A DNA stretch of 64,000 nucleotides from Gerris lacustris. Taxonomy: Eukaryota > Arthropoda > Insecta > Hemiptera > Gerridae. Location: NCBI GenBank assembly GCA_951217055.1, contig OX578281.1, positions 29,823,101-29,887,100 of the forward strand, in the 5' to 3' direction. The position numbers were made by a program, and so were the translations under genes. Each line of letters opens with the position of its first letter. The stretch's first letter is position 1. Under the pieces are notes generated by a model. The model did no database searches. It saw only the letters and a program-made list of their open reading frames with translations, and was not told the origin of the DNA. Shown in pieces: positions 11,436 through 22,379 of this stretch.

Positions 11436-12092
11436 TTTTGTATGTATTGTATCGGAAGATTTTTTACATTTTCTATCCCTTATCAATTTCGTTTGTTTGC
11501 CCCCCCCCCCCCCCTTCAGTAACGGCGCCTTCTGCGGTCCCGAAGTTCGCAGTTTCGCATGATTCAAGGTTCGGCTCTGCACTAACTAGATTTCCATAAT
11601 ACACAACCCTTATGTACCGAGCTCAACAATTCATAAACAAAACAATTTAGAATTAAATCCTTCTTTAGCTCATTTTTCGCTGATTTGAATTTTCGAAGTA
11701 AATAATCAAAATTGATTTTTTAATTTATTTATTTAAGACCTTTTCAGTACATGGTCTTGTTTCAGACAGTTTTGTGAACACCCTTATTTTTAAAACTACT
11801 AGTCCGATCTTGACTTGATAAAATTTAGTATCCCGCAGATAGCCCAATATAATTTTTTTCCATGCGCTTTTTTTTATCTTTGCATTAATACCTATTTCTT
11901 TAGAACCACTCATGATATTTTATTGAACTTGAGACAGTAAATGGCGCAATTTATACAGTTACTAACTATTGAAATGATCGAATTCGTTTACTAGAAAAGA
12001 TAATTTATAACGAAAAATATTTAGCAGAGATAGGGGTAAAGATTTTAAGTTGTGAAGAGGTGACCAGAAATTCCCCCTTGATGAACACAAGT
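11436..12092. other. Intergenic sequence, no gene seen
   Basis: A C run at 11500-11514. Remaining open frames are short and unconvincing. Confidence 0.5.
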
Positions 12093-12476
12093 AGGCTAAA
12101 TAGGCCGAGGCAAAACGACGGTTCCTCGTTCCGACCTTGAAATTACCCCTTCACCTACATCCCAAGGTCATCCAGACCCTCCCCTAACATGCCAAGGTCA
12201 TCCCCCCCCCCCGAACGATGACCCATACGCAAACGGGCTCGATGCGGGAGCGTTTACGTCACCGATAGCGTTTACGCTGCGCTGCGTAAACGAAAAAATT
12301 TGAGTAGAATAAAAATTTGATATAAATAAAAAAGCGATGTATACACCTCATAAATAGGATTTAAATTATACTGTCTTACACTCTCAGGTGGAAAAAGAGC
12401 AGGCAGTTTATAAGGTAAATATACCTCAACTAACAATGATAACGATTCTAGACGATCTAGAATCTTGAGTCGCGAC

Positions 12477-12702
12477 TTATGGTTCTGATTTGTCCATTTC
12501 GTCGATATTCAGGTCGGCACATGCGAGGTAGAAGGTGCCTAAGCCTAAAAATGAATTTAAACGAAAAGAATGTTAGAGCGGAATTAATTCACTTCTGTAA
12601 GTAAACTGTATAGTATATTTTACCAATATCTAAATCTTCGATGGATAAGACTTCATCTTGTGTACCTGGAGATGTGCGCTCATATCGAAGAGAAGCTACA
12701 GA
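12477..12702 (-). pseudogene. Two-exon C-terminal coding fragment of an unrecognised gene
   Basis: On the minus strand an exon at 12702-12624 is preceded by ATATTTAG and followed by the donor GTAAAA. It joins in phase 1 to an exon at 12544-12477 preceded by CATTTTTAG and ended by TAA. The joined reading has 48 codons and no stop: it begins SVASLRYERTSPG and ends LNIDEMDKSEP. Matching phase and good splice sites suggest a real 3' gene end rather than chance. No upstream exon was found with confidence; it may belong with the broken frame at 14103-14584, or with sequence lost in the rearrangement. Function unknown. Confidence 0.45.
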
Positions 12703-13256
12703 CTAAATATTGTTAAGTAGCGCTTTCATTTAATTTTGTAACTATCACGATTATATACATAATGTAGAACATTCTTAATCATTATAAACTGGTAATAATT
12801 AAAATTAATTTTCCTTTTTTTTAAGGAAAATGACAGTGTCGGACTCTAGACTTGACTACTCATAATAATATAGTCAATAAAAGAACAATTTTTTTAATTA
12901 ATGCTTGGGAAAAGTAGTTTTAATGAATAATAATTAGGCAATGACTAAAAAAGTATTTATATACACCCCATCATATTATCATTAACATAAATAATTTTTG
13001 TTTCAGTTTCACAGCTGTTATACAAGGAAACTAAAACATTCTCTTACCATTATTTTATTGTCTTAAACATTGATCATGTTTTTCAATTCTCTAAACTTAA
13101 TAATCTTATTTTAAAAAAGAATAAAACGATAGTAATCTTTTTTACAAAGAAGAGTATTAGATTAAAATTAATCATAAATCATTTTAGTTAATTTTTAAAA
13201 CATATTTATTATATTTTAATACATGCTCCTTAAATTTAAGTTATACAAATAAAATA

Positions 13257-13665
13257 ATTTTATCTACGATTGTAACGAAATATAAACATTGCATCTCTGT
13301 TTAGATGCGTAGAAAGTGATTCTTTACGTACTTGTATTCATTGCGCATGCGCGTCTCATAATTCTGAAGAATTCTTCAACTTTACGCACGATGAGCGAGT
13401 TTGTTTACATTTAACAAAACTAATTTGATGTTTGTTTAATAAAAGTAACTGTTTATTTTGATTTTTTGTCAAAATCAATGCGTGGTTTAAGGGATTAAGA
13501 CGAATATGAGGAGAATAATACGCCTCCCGAAATAATTAATTCGGCACAAAATACAACTAATGAATTAATGTCATCTTTATCAAAAGAGAAATACGAACTT
13601 ACATACAGGAAGTTTATAATTTTTTTCTGTATTTATTATTAAAATCTAACAATCGTAGATAACGT
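13257..13665. repeat. Inverted repeat pair TTTTATCTACGATTGT / ACAATCGTAGATAACG
   Basis: Short complementary ends lie about 390 bp apart inside the larger segment, possibly a nested small element. Just to the right (about 13690-13790) is a hairpin-rich GC patch (TTGCATTGCTCGTGTGG and ACTCGCATGCAAAATGC). Confidence 0.4.
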
Positions 13666-14102
13666 AAGGTACGCAACTCGTGCAAAAACGGCATTTTGCA
13701 TTGCTCGTGTGGTTTTACTACCCTCGCTATCGCTCGGGTGCAAACTCCACACTCGCATGCAAAATGCTACTTTCCGCACTCGACGCGTAATGTACTCACT
13801 TAATGAAATCAATACACTTACTTTAATATCATTAATTGTTGCATTATATTTATAAGCGAATGGAAGAGTAAAAGATCAAAATTAAACATAATTATTATAT
13901 TTTTTTTAATATATTTTCCTTAAATATAACATTAATTTAACTTATACAAAAAATATTTTTACTGTTAATAAAACAAATACACTTACTTTAATAACAACAA
14001 TAATCTAACAGATTAGTTTTTACTCACGTTTTTTTATTTAAAACAAAGTAAAACAAATACCATAGGTACTGCATAATAAATATTAATAATATATTATCTC
14101 TT

Positions 14103-14584
14103 TTATAAATCTCTATGATATTTAAACTTTCTTCCATATTCTAAATGAAGCAGACGAGAGCTCAGGTCGTAGAGATCCTTGAGAATAGTTTTTTCCACAC
14201 ACATTATATTAAAAAGCTCTAAAATGTTATCGAGGGTTCCAGTGCATTCTAAATTTTCATCGTATTCGATAAAGTAACCATCTTCTTTTAATGTAAGAAC
14301 AATTTGCCATTAATATGTTTAAATATTGATGTCACCTTAGACCCTTTTATTCCATTATAAAGTTTTTTTTTAGTAGTTTTCTATTGAACTCTTTAAGAAA
14401 AAAAATTATCGGCATTTTCTAATATGTAATTATTATTAGCTAATAAAATAGTCTTTCCTAAATAATTGATATAAGATCCAGTTACTTTAGTGAAAGCGGA
14501 GTGTTGTACATAATTTGATAACAGTTCATTCTTAATTAAGCATAAATCTGGAAAGTCAACTGTGTAGAGTGTAGACAGTTTCAT
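14103..14584 (-). pseudogene. Frame-shifted coding remnant, about 150 residues, family unknown
   Basis: The ATG at 14584 opens a 63-codon frame beginning MKLSTLYTVDFPDL. It stops after an 8-T tract; skipping one T would extend it through FFLKEFNRKLLKK. Further shifts are needed to reach a good frame (LTLKEDGYFIEYDENLECTG through LEYGRKFKYHRDL) that ends at a TAA at 14103-14105. Amino-acid composition in all three pieces looks coding rather than random, so it is read as one protein broken by at least two indels. No domain was recognised. It could be active if the breaks are sequencing errors at homopolymers. Confidence 0.45.
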
Positions 14585-15195
14585 TTACAAAGACGTACAG
14601 TGGCAACAGCATTGCAGGCAGCAGCATTGTAGACTAAACAAAACATCACAGACAACAAGCGGAGGACACAGATGTTGATAGCTCGACGACAACTAATACT
14701 CAGAGGTCAGACAAAAAAACCCCAGGAAGGCTGTTCGTAAAAGGAGGTCACACAATAAAATGGAAAATAAATCTAAAAAAGGCTCAGTCTTCCCCCTCCA
14801 CTTCCAGCTTTAAACAACAATAATTTTATGTCTCTGTGTGATAATCTTAATGCATGTAACATTTAAATAATATCAACAAAAATACAGGCCCCGATTTTCC
14901 AATGGGCAGACTGGGCAATTGCCCAGGGCGGCAATAACTGGTGGGCGGAAAATTTTCAGCAAACTGGTACCTTTAAAATTATGTTCATGTATGTTTGTAG
15001 TTTGCTCTAAAAGCGTAGTTATAAAAAATTAATATTATTTAAAAAAGAAGTATAGGCCTACAAATTTTTATCAACAGTACACACCATTTTAGGTTTACCT
15101 TACGTCATATTTACACGCCGTTTGGAGTACCGTTTTTCCATCTTCCATTTAATTCGACAAAGGGGTGACTTAAACGTCCCCGTCACCGTACTCTA

Positions 15196-15215
15196 GGGGG
15201 GGGGGGGGGGGGGGG
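15196..15215. repeat. Poly-G tract, 20 G
   Basis: An uninterrupted G run in an AT-rich setting. Another lies at 15412-15431 (20 G). Confidence 0.95.
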
Positions 15216-15689
15216 TATTTAATACATTTAATGATACCTAATTATTTATTTATAAGAGATTATTAGACGCCCCTGTCCGCCGTCCCGCTTTGTAAACGCC
15301 CCACTCCGCTTCGTAGCCCCCACCCCGCTTTGTAGACGCCCCCGCATCGTAAACGCAGCGCAGCGTAAACGCTCCCAAATCGAGCCCATTCGCGTATGTG
15401 TCATCGTTCGCGGGGGGGGGGGGGGGGGGGGATGACCTTGCCATGTAGGTGAAGGGGTAATTTCAAGGTCGGAACCAGGAACTGTCGTTTTGCCTCGGCC
15501 AATTTAGCCTTCTAACACACCTCATATTTTAATCCTTATTCTTTCTGTGTATTCTCTTGTAATAAAATCCTTATTCTAATCTCCCCAACCCTAAATAATA
15601 AGTCCAAAGTCCAAGTCCAATATGTGTGCAAAAGTGAAAATAGGTATTCATGATTACCTTATGAAAAAACAACATGTACGAGTATAACA

Positions 15690-16060
15690 GCTACAGATGT
15701 TGCAAATTAGCGAATATATAAATATAACATTAATAATTAATGGATTAATTATGCATTGGTTTCCAAACTTTTTTATTTTTCGGCGCCCTTTGTCAAATTT
15801 ATTTAGTCAACTTTAAAAAGTGTAAATTAACTTATTTAATTTGCATTTTTTTCGATTGTCGGCGCCCTTGCTGATACCTTTTGCTCAAAAGACGCCGTAT
15901 GTAAGACAATAAAAATAACAGCTTAACACTGCAAATTAGCGAATATATATTACATGATTAATTTACATTGGCTTCCAAAACGCTAATTCCTGTTCGCTGT
16001 TCTTGTGGCACCCTTTGCCTTTGTCAAATTCTTTTAATAGACTTTAAAATGTGCGTTATG
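15690..16060. repeat. Direct duplication, ~225 bp period
   Basis: GCAAATTAGCGAATATATAA, CATTGGTTTCCAAAC and the CGGCGCCCTTTGTCAAATT..GACTTTAAAA.GTG block occur twice in the same order with drift (about 15695-15850 and 15930-16055). Confidence 0.65.
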
Positions 16061-17054
16061 GTTTCTTCTGGTGAGAGATTTATACATAGTATTAATCTGT
16101 TTAAAACTAAAATTTCTCAATAAATCAAAAATGGAAAAGAAATTAGAAACTATTTTAATAGTTCGCGCAGCTCGGCATCCTCTCCGGGGCTCTCCTGGGT
16201 GACACGGGGCTCACTTTACACTTTGCAAAATGATTCTAGAAATAAAAATAAACTCTTTTGGCCAGCTTGGCGCCTCCTCTAGCCCGGGCAGCCTCCCTCC
16301 CCCTAGATCTGTCACTGTGTAAGACTTCTTTGTAAGAAATTTTATGCAAATAAATACAGTATAAGGGACAACTAATACAGTATAAATAATAATAAAGCTT
16401 TATTGGTTTTCTTCACTAATTATACATATTTACTTTTCTTACATGTAATATTATATATGTATTCACAAAATTATTACATCAATGTTCCGGCGACATTTTT
16501 GAGCTCACCCTGCTATCATGTTTTTGTGACCTCTGTTCCAGAATCCGAAGTTCGGAGTCCACATAGTGACGCGCTATGTCTATCTTTCAGCTGTAGTCCT
16601 GAGTCCTGACCTCGGGTCTTGCCCAGTTCCACTTAATTTTTTTGTGTCCACCCCTTTTTTGTGTCACCTGTGGAATCGAATCAATTCTGATTTTTTTTGT
16701 TTTCAATACACAGTATAATGGGATAATTTATACAGTATGTGATGGTTCAACTTATACATTACAAGGAACTATTTAATTTATACCTAGCAATTGCCCAGAG
16801 TTTCCGTCGCTTACTCTGGGCCCAAGTCATTTACCTCTTACCTCGACCGACACAAAACATAAAAAAATAAATCTGCTTTCAAAGTAAAAGAGTAATTTAA
16901 ACTTTCTTTTAATGTTTCAGGAAACAAAAGAGCGTAAATTCTCACCAAAGTGTAATTTTTTTTTTATAAAAAGAAAGATCGTTGCATAAATGATTACAAA
17001 GGATTACATTATAACAACACCGCTGATTCTATTCTGAGTTGGTCTTCCGTCATC
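16061..17054. other. Upstream flank of TMEM138; repeat debris
   Basis: It contains GC-rich fragments (around 16160-16310) and GCAATTGCCCAGAG (near 16790), similar to CAATTGCCCAGGGCGGCAAT near 14920, suggesting pieces of one hAT-like family. No TATA or initiator could be chosen for TMEM138. Confidence 0.4.
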
Positions 17055-20000
17055 ATGGGATTGACAAAACTACGCTACAGTATTTCACTGGGCATACAGT
17101 TCACCTTCATAATACTGGACATATCTTGCAACATCTTGGCAGATCAAATCAGCGTTAGGAAGGATATCCACATTCTTTTTATTTTATATTTGTAAGCTTT
17201 CAATAATTATTTTCTTGTAATACTTTAAAGTTTAAAATAAATGGGTAAATTCATTTAAATATTATAATGCCATCACAAAATACTTTCTCTGTGCGTATAT
17301 TGCCGTCAGTGGCAGCGATAAGGGCCCCGCAGACCCCGCGGCGTTCCGGGGATCTGGAGGCAGGAATAGAGAAGGGAAATAGAGAAGGGAAATATAGGGG
17401 CCCCCACTAAAAATTTGCAGGGGGGCTCCAATATCTTACCGCCGCCACTGATAGCCGTCAAATCTCGCATATAATATGCAAGATGAATTTAGGGCTGAAA
17501 GCTCAGGAAAATTAAAAATTTTCGTATATAATTCGCACACGAAATTCGGTGATAAATTTATGACTGTGTATATTGTACAAAAGATTCCAATTTTTTATTT
17601 TCTTTTTAAAAAAAAAAAAAATGTTATTTAGGTATTTTTAAGAGGGAAAATCACAATTTTATTTTGACTTAGTAGGTATTTATAAATTTATCAGCGGCAC
17701 TATATCAACTTCTTGGGATAATTTTACTCATGGTAACGAAAGCACTAATTAAATAATGCAGGTAGAAGCACAACAAAAAATTAATAATAATCTAGTAAAA
17801 TTTAAAGATTATTCCCCTTAAAAATTTTCCTACCTTTAAGAGTGATGTGTACGTGATTACAATAATTCATAGAAGGGGGGGGGGGGGGGGGGGGGGGGGC
17901 TCGGTCCTTTGAGGACAACATTAAAATAAATTTCCCGACCTAAAATTCCAATTTTAAATTTGAAGTTCACGCGAGCGTTGCGCGCAAATGCTAGGGCGGA
18001 TAACGTTGTCCAACGAACTCGTCCTGGTCCTGGGCATTGGTAAAATGAACATATCTACCAAATTCCATCAAAATCGGTCCACTTTTACTTAAGTTATCGT
18101 CACACGTTTCACGGTTCGCGGACAGACAGCTGTGACACGAGACCAAAAATGTTCTCTGATGTCTCAAACGGATTTCTGTCTTGGAATTTTTAAAATCGGA
18201 ATCGGAGATCTACAATTTTTTCGTTCTCAAAAGTGAACACAATACTTCCGTTACCTTCGGTAACCTCGGAAGCAAAATTATAAAGATTTTATAATTCAAA
18301 GTAAAAAAGAGTTAATAAAAGTTAAGTAAAACACTTAATTTGACTACTCAAGTTTAATGTGAAATATATAGGATTAATAATATGAAATCAGGTGTGTTTC
18401 TTACACCTATAGGCTTGTAAGTGTAAAAAGTAGTCGTAATATGGTTATTTTTCAGTTACCTACAAAAATTCAAGTTGGAAAAATCATTAGGTAATTGTTT
18501 TCATTCGTGTATAATACGCACCTCTATTTTAGATAGATGAAAAAAAAGGAAAATTGTACGTATTATACAAAAGATTATATGGTATTTATAAGATAAAGTA
18601 AATAAAAAAACCCATATTCTGTCGATATTACGATGTTTTAAATACCATACAAATCAATAGTCCATGAGATAGCGTGCATAAAAGTGACAGACTAACATTA
18701 AGCTAAACTTTTGTGAGTTATTTTTCGGTGTCCCTCCAAGAAAATGTAGTCGGCAAAGTTCATAATATATGGGACTTAGCTTACCCATAGGCTGTTAAAA
18801 AAAAAACTGTCCGGCGGAAAGCGGCTATATCCAACCCATGGTGGAGGACAAATATGATTGGCATACTTGATGTTTTGAAACTAAATTTATAACATAAATT
18901 ATTTTTTATTCAAGCAGGGCTGAACCCTAAAAGATGAAATTTCAATTAAAAAATGTTTAGTCTTTTTCACCTGTTTATGCGTCGATCCATGGATGACACA
19001 CTGTACATATAAATACACCAGATCAGAAAAGGTCGATGACATAGGTGACATATGAGGAATCAGCTGAAAGCTGAGCCCGTTGAACCGAAACTGGATAAGG
19101 CTTTTATGGAATTAGCAAAAAATATAATTAATATTTCCCCTATTAATAATATACTTATTTTTTCCAATAATATTTTACTTATGTTTCCTATGAGTTTTTT
19201 TTGTAATCCTTCATGCTATTTTGTTTGTTTTAGAGTTCAAGATGGAATGCAGTTATTTGGCATAACGACATTATGCATTTGTGCATTTTACACAAACTTA
19301 TTTGAGGTAAATATATTAATAATAATAATAATAAAATGTTAAAAAAGGAAATAATGAAATGAAACAATTTAATTTAGATCAACACAACAATGCAAATAAA
19401 ACAAACACATCCCCAAAAATCTACTCTAGCCAAATAACAATTTGTTTATATTTATAAATAAAATGTTCTTATCTATTACAGGCAGGGTTCGGAAGTCTCT
19501 TGATGGATAAGTTCATGCTAACTATTGTACTTTCATTAATATATTTACTAAGCACAGCTGTACTTCAAGCATACATACTACTGCAGCGATGGGATAATCC
19601 ATTGAAATACGCATGGCCTCCAGGCATCACACTATTATATATACTGCAGCGAGCAGGTAATTTACTTTTTTATCAATAATTTAATTTAATATCTTCCATA
19701 TCTTCAAATTAAATAATGGATCTTATCAAACCAAGCTTACTTATAAAGTTTTTAATTATTAGTTTATCCCAAATATTAATTAGTAGAGGTATTAATAAAT
19801 TGGGCAAGTATGTGCTTTCAGCAAACACAAAGCAATTTAACAAAAAATTTTCAAAATTAAAATTTTGAAATTTGAATTAATTGAATAATTTATGGTCAGA
19901 AAATTTGAAGTTAATTAGTTCTTTATAGTTTTAAAATGACACCGATAGATTTGAAAATAGGAAAGGGTCTGCAGGTTGCAGCATTGTTCCTAACTGTCCT

Positions 20001-20731
20001 ACTCTCAACTTAAGAGTGAATATTCACAATTAAGTATGCTTTACAATCAAATCAAAATAGTTCATATTTATGACCTGGTTGATCACTACCTTCCATCGGT
20101 CACCTTCCCCAGGCAACAAGAATTATTGAAGCTGCCAAGACGCTTTTGAAAGTGCCATGATACTCACCACATCAAACTGCCAGTCGACCTAATTATTAAT
20201 CCTGAACGCACCCTAAATATTGTGGAATCAAACTTAACACTTAATATTATGGAGGAGGTTTCCGGAATGAAAAATATGATAAAATAAAAATTACTTAGGA
20301 TTTTATTTCCAACATTAAAGATTCACAGTCAGGGCCGTCCCTAGGGGTTTAGGCGCCCGGGTCAAAAGCACATGTGGCGCCCCCCTTTATTGCCAAATTC
20401 ACCTAGTATTTTAAGACGGGGGGCCTAGCGATGCCCCCCTAGACGTGGCGCCCGGGTCAGCTTGACCCGGTTGACCCCCCCTAGGGACGGCCCTGTTCAC
20501 AGTAGTGAATCTTTAATGTTGTAATTTTTAATCTTTCAGTGTAATTTTAAAGTATTAAAATTACACTGTTTACACAAAACATTGACTTCTAATTGAATAT
20601 TATGTTTTTTATTTTTTTCTGTTCCAGTTTCAGTAGTATATTTTTATTTCTACAAAAGAGCAACACTGAAGCTTAGTGATCCTCGATACTACGATGTGGA
20701 TTGGTTAAAACATACTTTGAATCATCACTAA
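17055..20731 (+). CDS. TMEM138: Transmembrane protein 138 (four coding exons, 162 aa)
   Basis: Coding exons are 17055-17191, 19234-19306, 19482-19656 and 20628-20731. All introns are GT-AG and phases join cleanly (2, 0, 1), giving 162 residues, the length I recall for the human protein. Diagnostic matches are the LVQD junction after exon 1, the NPLKYAW region, and the YFYKRATLKLSDPRYY tail, close to YCYFYKRTAVRLGDPHFY of vertebrate TMEM138. Four hydrophobic segments are visible (about residues 8-27, 36-68, 78-100 and 118-140). TMEM138 is a small membrane protein needed for cilium assembly in vertebrates; in insects a role in ciliated sensory neurons or sperm is inferred. Introns 1 and 3 carry hAT-type MITEs, and intron 1 also has a 25 G run. 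The gene converges on KDM8. A 96-codon open frame starting at 19052 is mostly intron; only its end overlaps exon 2. Confidence 0.92.
17307..17450. mobile_element. hAT-type MITE in TMEM138 intron 1
   Basis: A 144 bp element. The ends CAGTGGCAGCGATAAGGGCC and (inverted) CAGTGGCGGCGGTAAGATAT form imperfect inverted repeats. It is flanked by ATTGCCGT (17299-17306) and ATAGCCGT (17451-17458), an 8 bp target duplication with one mismatch, the size typical of hAT. Confidence 0.85.
17875..17899. repeat. Poly-G tract, 25 G, in TMEM138 intron 1
   Basis: The longest G run in the window, followed directly by a retroelement-like 3' sequence (CTCGGTCCTTTGAGGACAAC). Confidence 0.95.
17900..18290 (+). repeat. 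Dispersed repeat (family X) copy 1, with extended upstream part
   Basis: It contains ATCAAAATCGGTCCA, GGACAGACAG, GAGACCAAAAATGTTCTCTG, CAAACGGATTTCTGTC and ends CTTCCGTTACCTTCGGTAAC. The same block recurs at least seven more times in this window, in both orientations, and looks like the 3' end of a retroelement. Confidence 0.7.
20331..20495. mobile_element. hAT-type MITE in TMEM138 intron 3
   Basis: A 165 bp element with ends CAGGGCCGTCCCTAGGGG in inverted orientation and a perfect 8 bp target duplication TTCACAGT (20323-20330 and 20496-20503). GC-rich interior, no coding. Very clean ends suggest recent insertion. Confidence 0.95.
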
Positions 20732-20998
20732 CAATTTTCAGGAAACATATGATAACATCAACAACAACAAAAAAAAAAGAGAAAAACTTTTATTTATATA
20801 CCAGTGAAAAGAAAATAGAAAAAGTATAATTTGATTTGAGAAGGATCAGACAAAGACAAAAAAATGGGTTTTCTTGACTTCGTTAAGATGCTAAAAAAAT
20901 AGCTGTTTGTAAAATTATTGAAATAATACGAATTTTATATTTATCTATTTAATAGTACCCCAAAAATGTTAATATTATATATAAATTAATGTAAATTA

Positions 20999-21004
20999 AA
21001 TAAA
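20999..21004 (+). terminator. Poly(A) signal AATAAA of TMEM138
   Basis: AATAAA about 270 nt after the stop codon; the first canonical signal downstream. Confidence 0.5.
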
Positions 21005-21639
21005 ATTATATGAAACGTTTAAGCGTGGATTTATTAAATTTTTTACATTTAGGAACAACTAATCCTTCACCTTGAGGGCCTCACACACAATGAGGTTATA
21101 AAAACATTGGTATCAAAGTCCTTCAGCATGCCCATACACTGTTTAACAGGTTTGTAAAACATATAGTCATGCACATAAAAATTTACAGCATTTAGATCTG
21201 ATCATCTAGAAGTTTGTAAGACCACAAAATTGGATGGAACACCAGCCCATAGACCTTGAGACATATTGGACAACTGTCCGAAGTTGTACAACAAATGTGT
21301 GTGTGTATGATTGTACCATGTATGTTATACAAAAGTAAAGAGTCATGTCCAGAACAAACTGCAATATCTGGTTGAATCTAACCCCAAATCTTTGGTTTTG
21401 CTAAGAGATAGCAAGAAGCAACTATAATAATAATCCATGGAGCAACAGTCTGAGGAAGGCTTAGCCCTGCCAAAGTATATAAATGTAATGGATGACAAGG
21501 GCTTAGTATGTCGATTCATCAGCTATATAAAACTTATAATTGACAAGAAGCGACTAATTTTTAAGACAATCATACCCTTAATTTTTTTCTGCAGAATACC
21601 ATATTGATTTACAATACTATATCTTACGAGAATCACTAA
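21005..21639. other. Intergenic sequence, no gene seen
   Basis: No open frame or repeat recognised with confidence between the TMEM138 3' end and the LTR fragment. Confidence 0.5.
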
Positions 21640-22175
21640 CTACTATAATGGGTATATGGTGAGTTGAATTAAGTGCACTGGTTATGTGTGGTAATATATT
21701 CATTGGTAAGATTGTGGGTGATAATGTTGTATGTCGAGTAACTCCAGAGCTTAGATTGGACTCCTCATATGACTCTAAGCCAGAGCTTTCAGATAGATTT
21801 GTGGTGGGGGAAAGCACCACTACAGTATTCTCACAACTAGAATTAGTGCGTTGACAGCACGGGAAAAACTAGCAAATGGGGTGACGAGCCAATGAGAGCT
21901 CGAGATTTTCCCGGACAAAAGGTCGGGCCAACTAGGCAAAGATAAATGTCTCTAGTGGAGGGGAGAGGCCCTCTGGATAACCGTATAAGAAGGCTTTGTA
22001 GTGGCTTTATTTTTATCCCCAGAGAGGTTGGCCAATCTGTGTGTCACTCAATTTCCCGCGCTGTCAACGCACTAATTCTAGTTGTGAGAATACTGTAGAC
22101 AGAAATTCCAGCCTTCAATAGCCTTAGGTCTACACTGCATTCTTAAAATATTATAGACTAGGCTTTCCTGTTTCA
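21640..22175. mobile_element. Diverged LTR fragment interrupted by a mariner-type MITE
   Basis: CTCCAGAGCTTAGATTGGAC, GGTGGGGGAAAGCACCA and TAGACAGAAATTCCAGCCTT match the LTR at 38530-38804 in order and orientation. The copy is broken at a TA by the element at 21823-22095 and resumes immediately after it. The ends are degraded. Confidence 0.7.
21823..22095. mobile_element. Tc1/mariner-type MITE with TA target duplication
   Basis: A 273 bp element. The terminal inverted repeats are about 44 bp with one mismatch (CAGTATTCTCACAACTAGAA at both ends), flanked by TA on each side. The related LTR at 38530-38804 gives the empty site (CACCAGTAGACAGAAATT), confirming insertion at TA. The interior has AGCCAATGAGAGCTCGAG, shared with the hairpin at 31897-31964. 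Confidence 0.92.
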
Positions 22176-22379
22176 CTACTGTATCTTACAAATTAAACTA
22201 CTATTATATCTTACCAATACAAAAGATGCCCTTAAAAAAACAAAGCAGCAAAGGTTCTTCTTTTTAAAAGGTAACTTTTACTTTGGATTTACTGTTAATA
22301 TTCAATTAAAAATATACTTACACTAAAAATGTAGTTATTGAAGACAAATACAAAATGCCAACTTGCAGTCAACAAAATG

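Larger units (their letters stand above)
12093..15510. mobile_element. 3.4 kb segment framed by ~200 bp inverted repeats
   Basis: The left arm starts AGGCTAAATAGGCCGAGGCA and continues with AAACGACGGTTCC, CCGACCTTGAAATTACCCCT, a C run, GAACGATGACCCATACGC and CGCTGCGCTGCGTAAACG. The right arm (about 15305-15510) carries the same elements inverted: GCAGCGCAGCGTAAACGCTC, a long G run, GGGGTAATTTCAAGGTCGG, and GCCTCGGCCAATTTAGCCT at the outer edge. Between them lie two decayed coding pieces on the minus strand. It is either one large DNA element that carries gene fragments, or two inverted copies of a shorter element flanking a dying gene. No transposase was recognised. Confidence 0.65.

Noticed and set aside
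11202..11582. 126-codon minus-strand frame
   Set aside because: It runs through the 200 N gap and a poly-C tract.
19052..19233. N-terminal part of a 96-codon frame before TMEM138 exon 2
   Set aside because: A far better first exon with an ATG and matching phase lies at 17055-17191, and a splice acceptor ends at 19233.
17055..20731. TMEM216 beside TMEM138, as in tetrapods
   Set aside because: I looked for a neighbouring small four-helix membrane protein and found none; the vertebrate pairing is not seen here.
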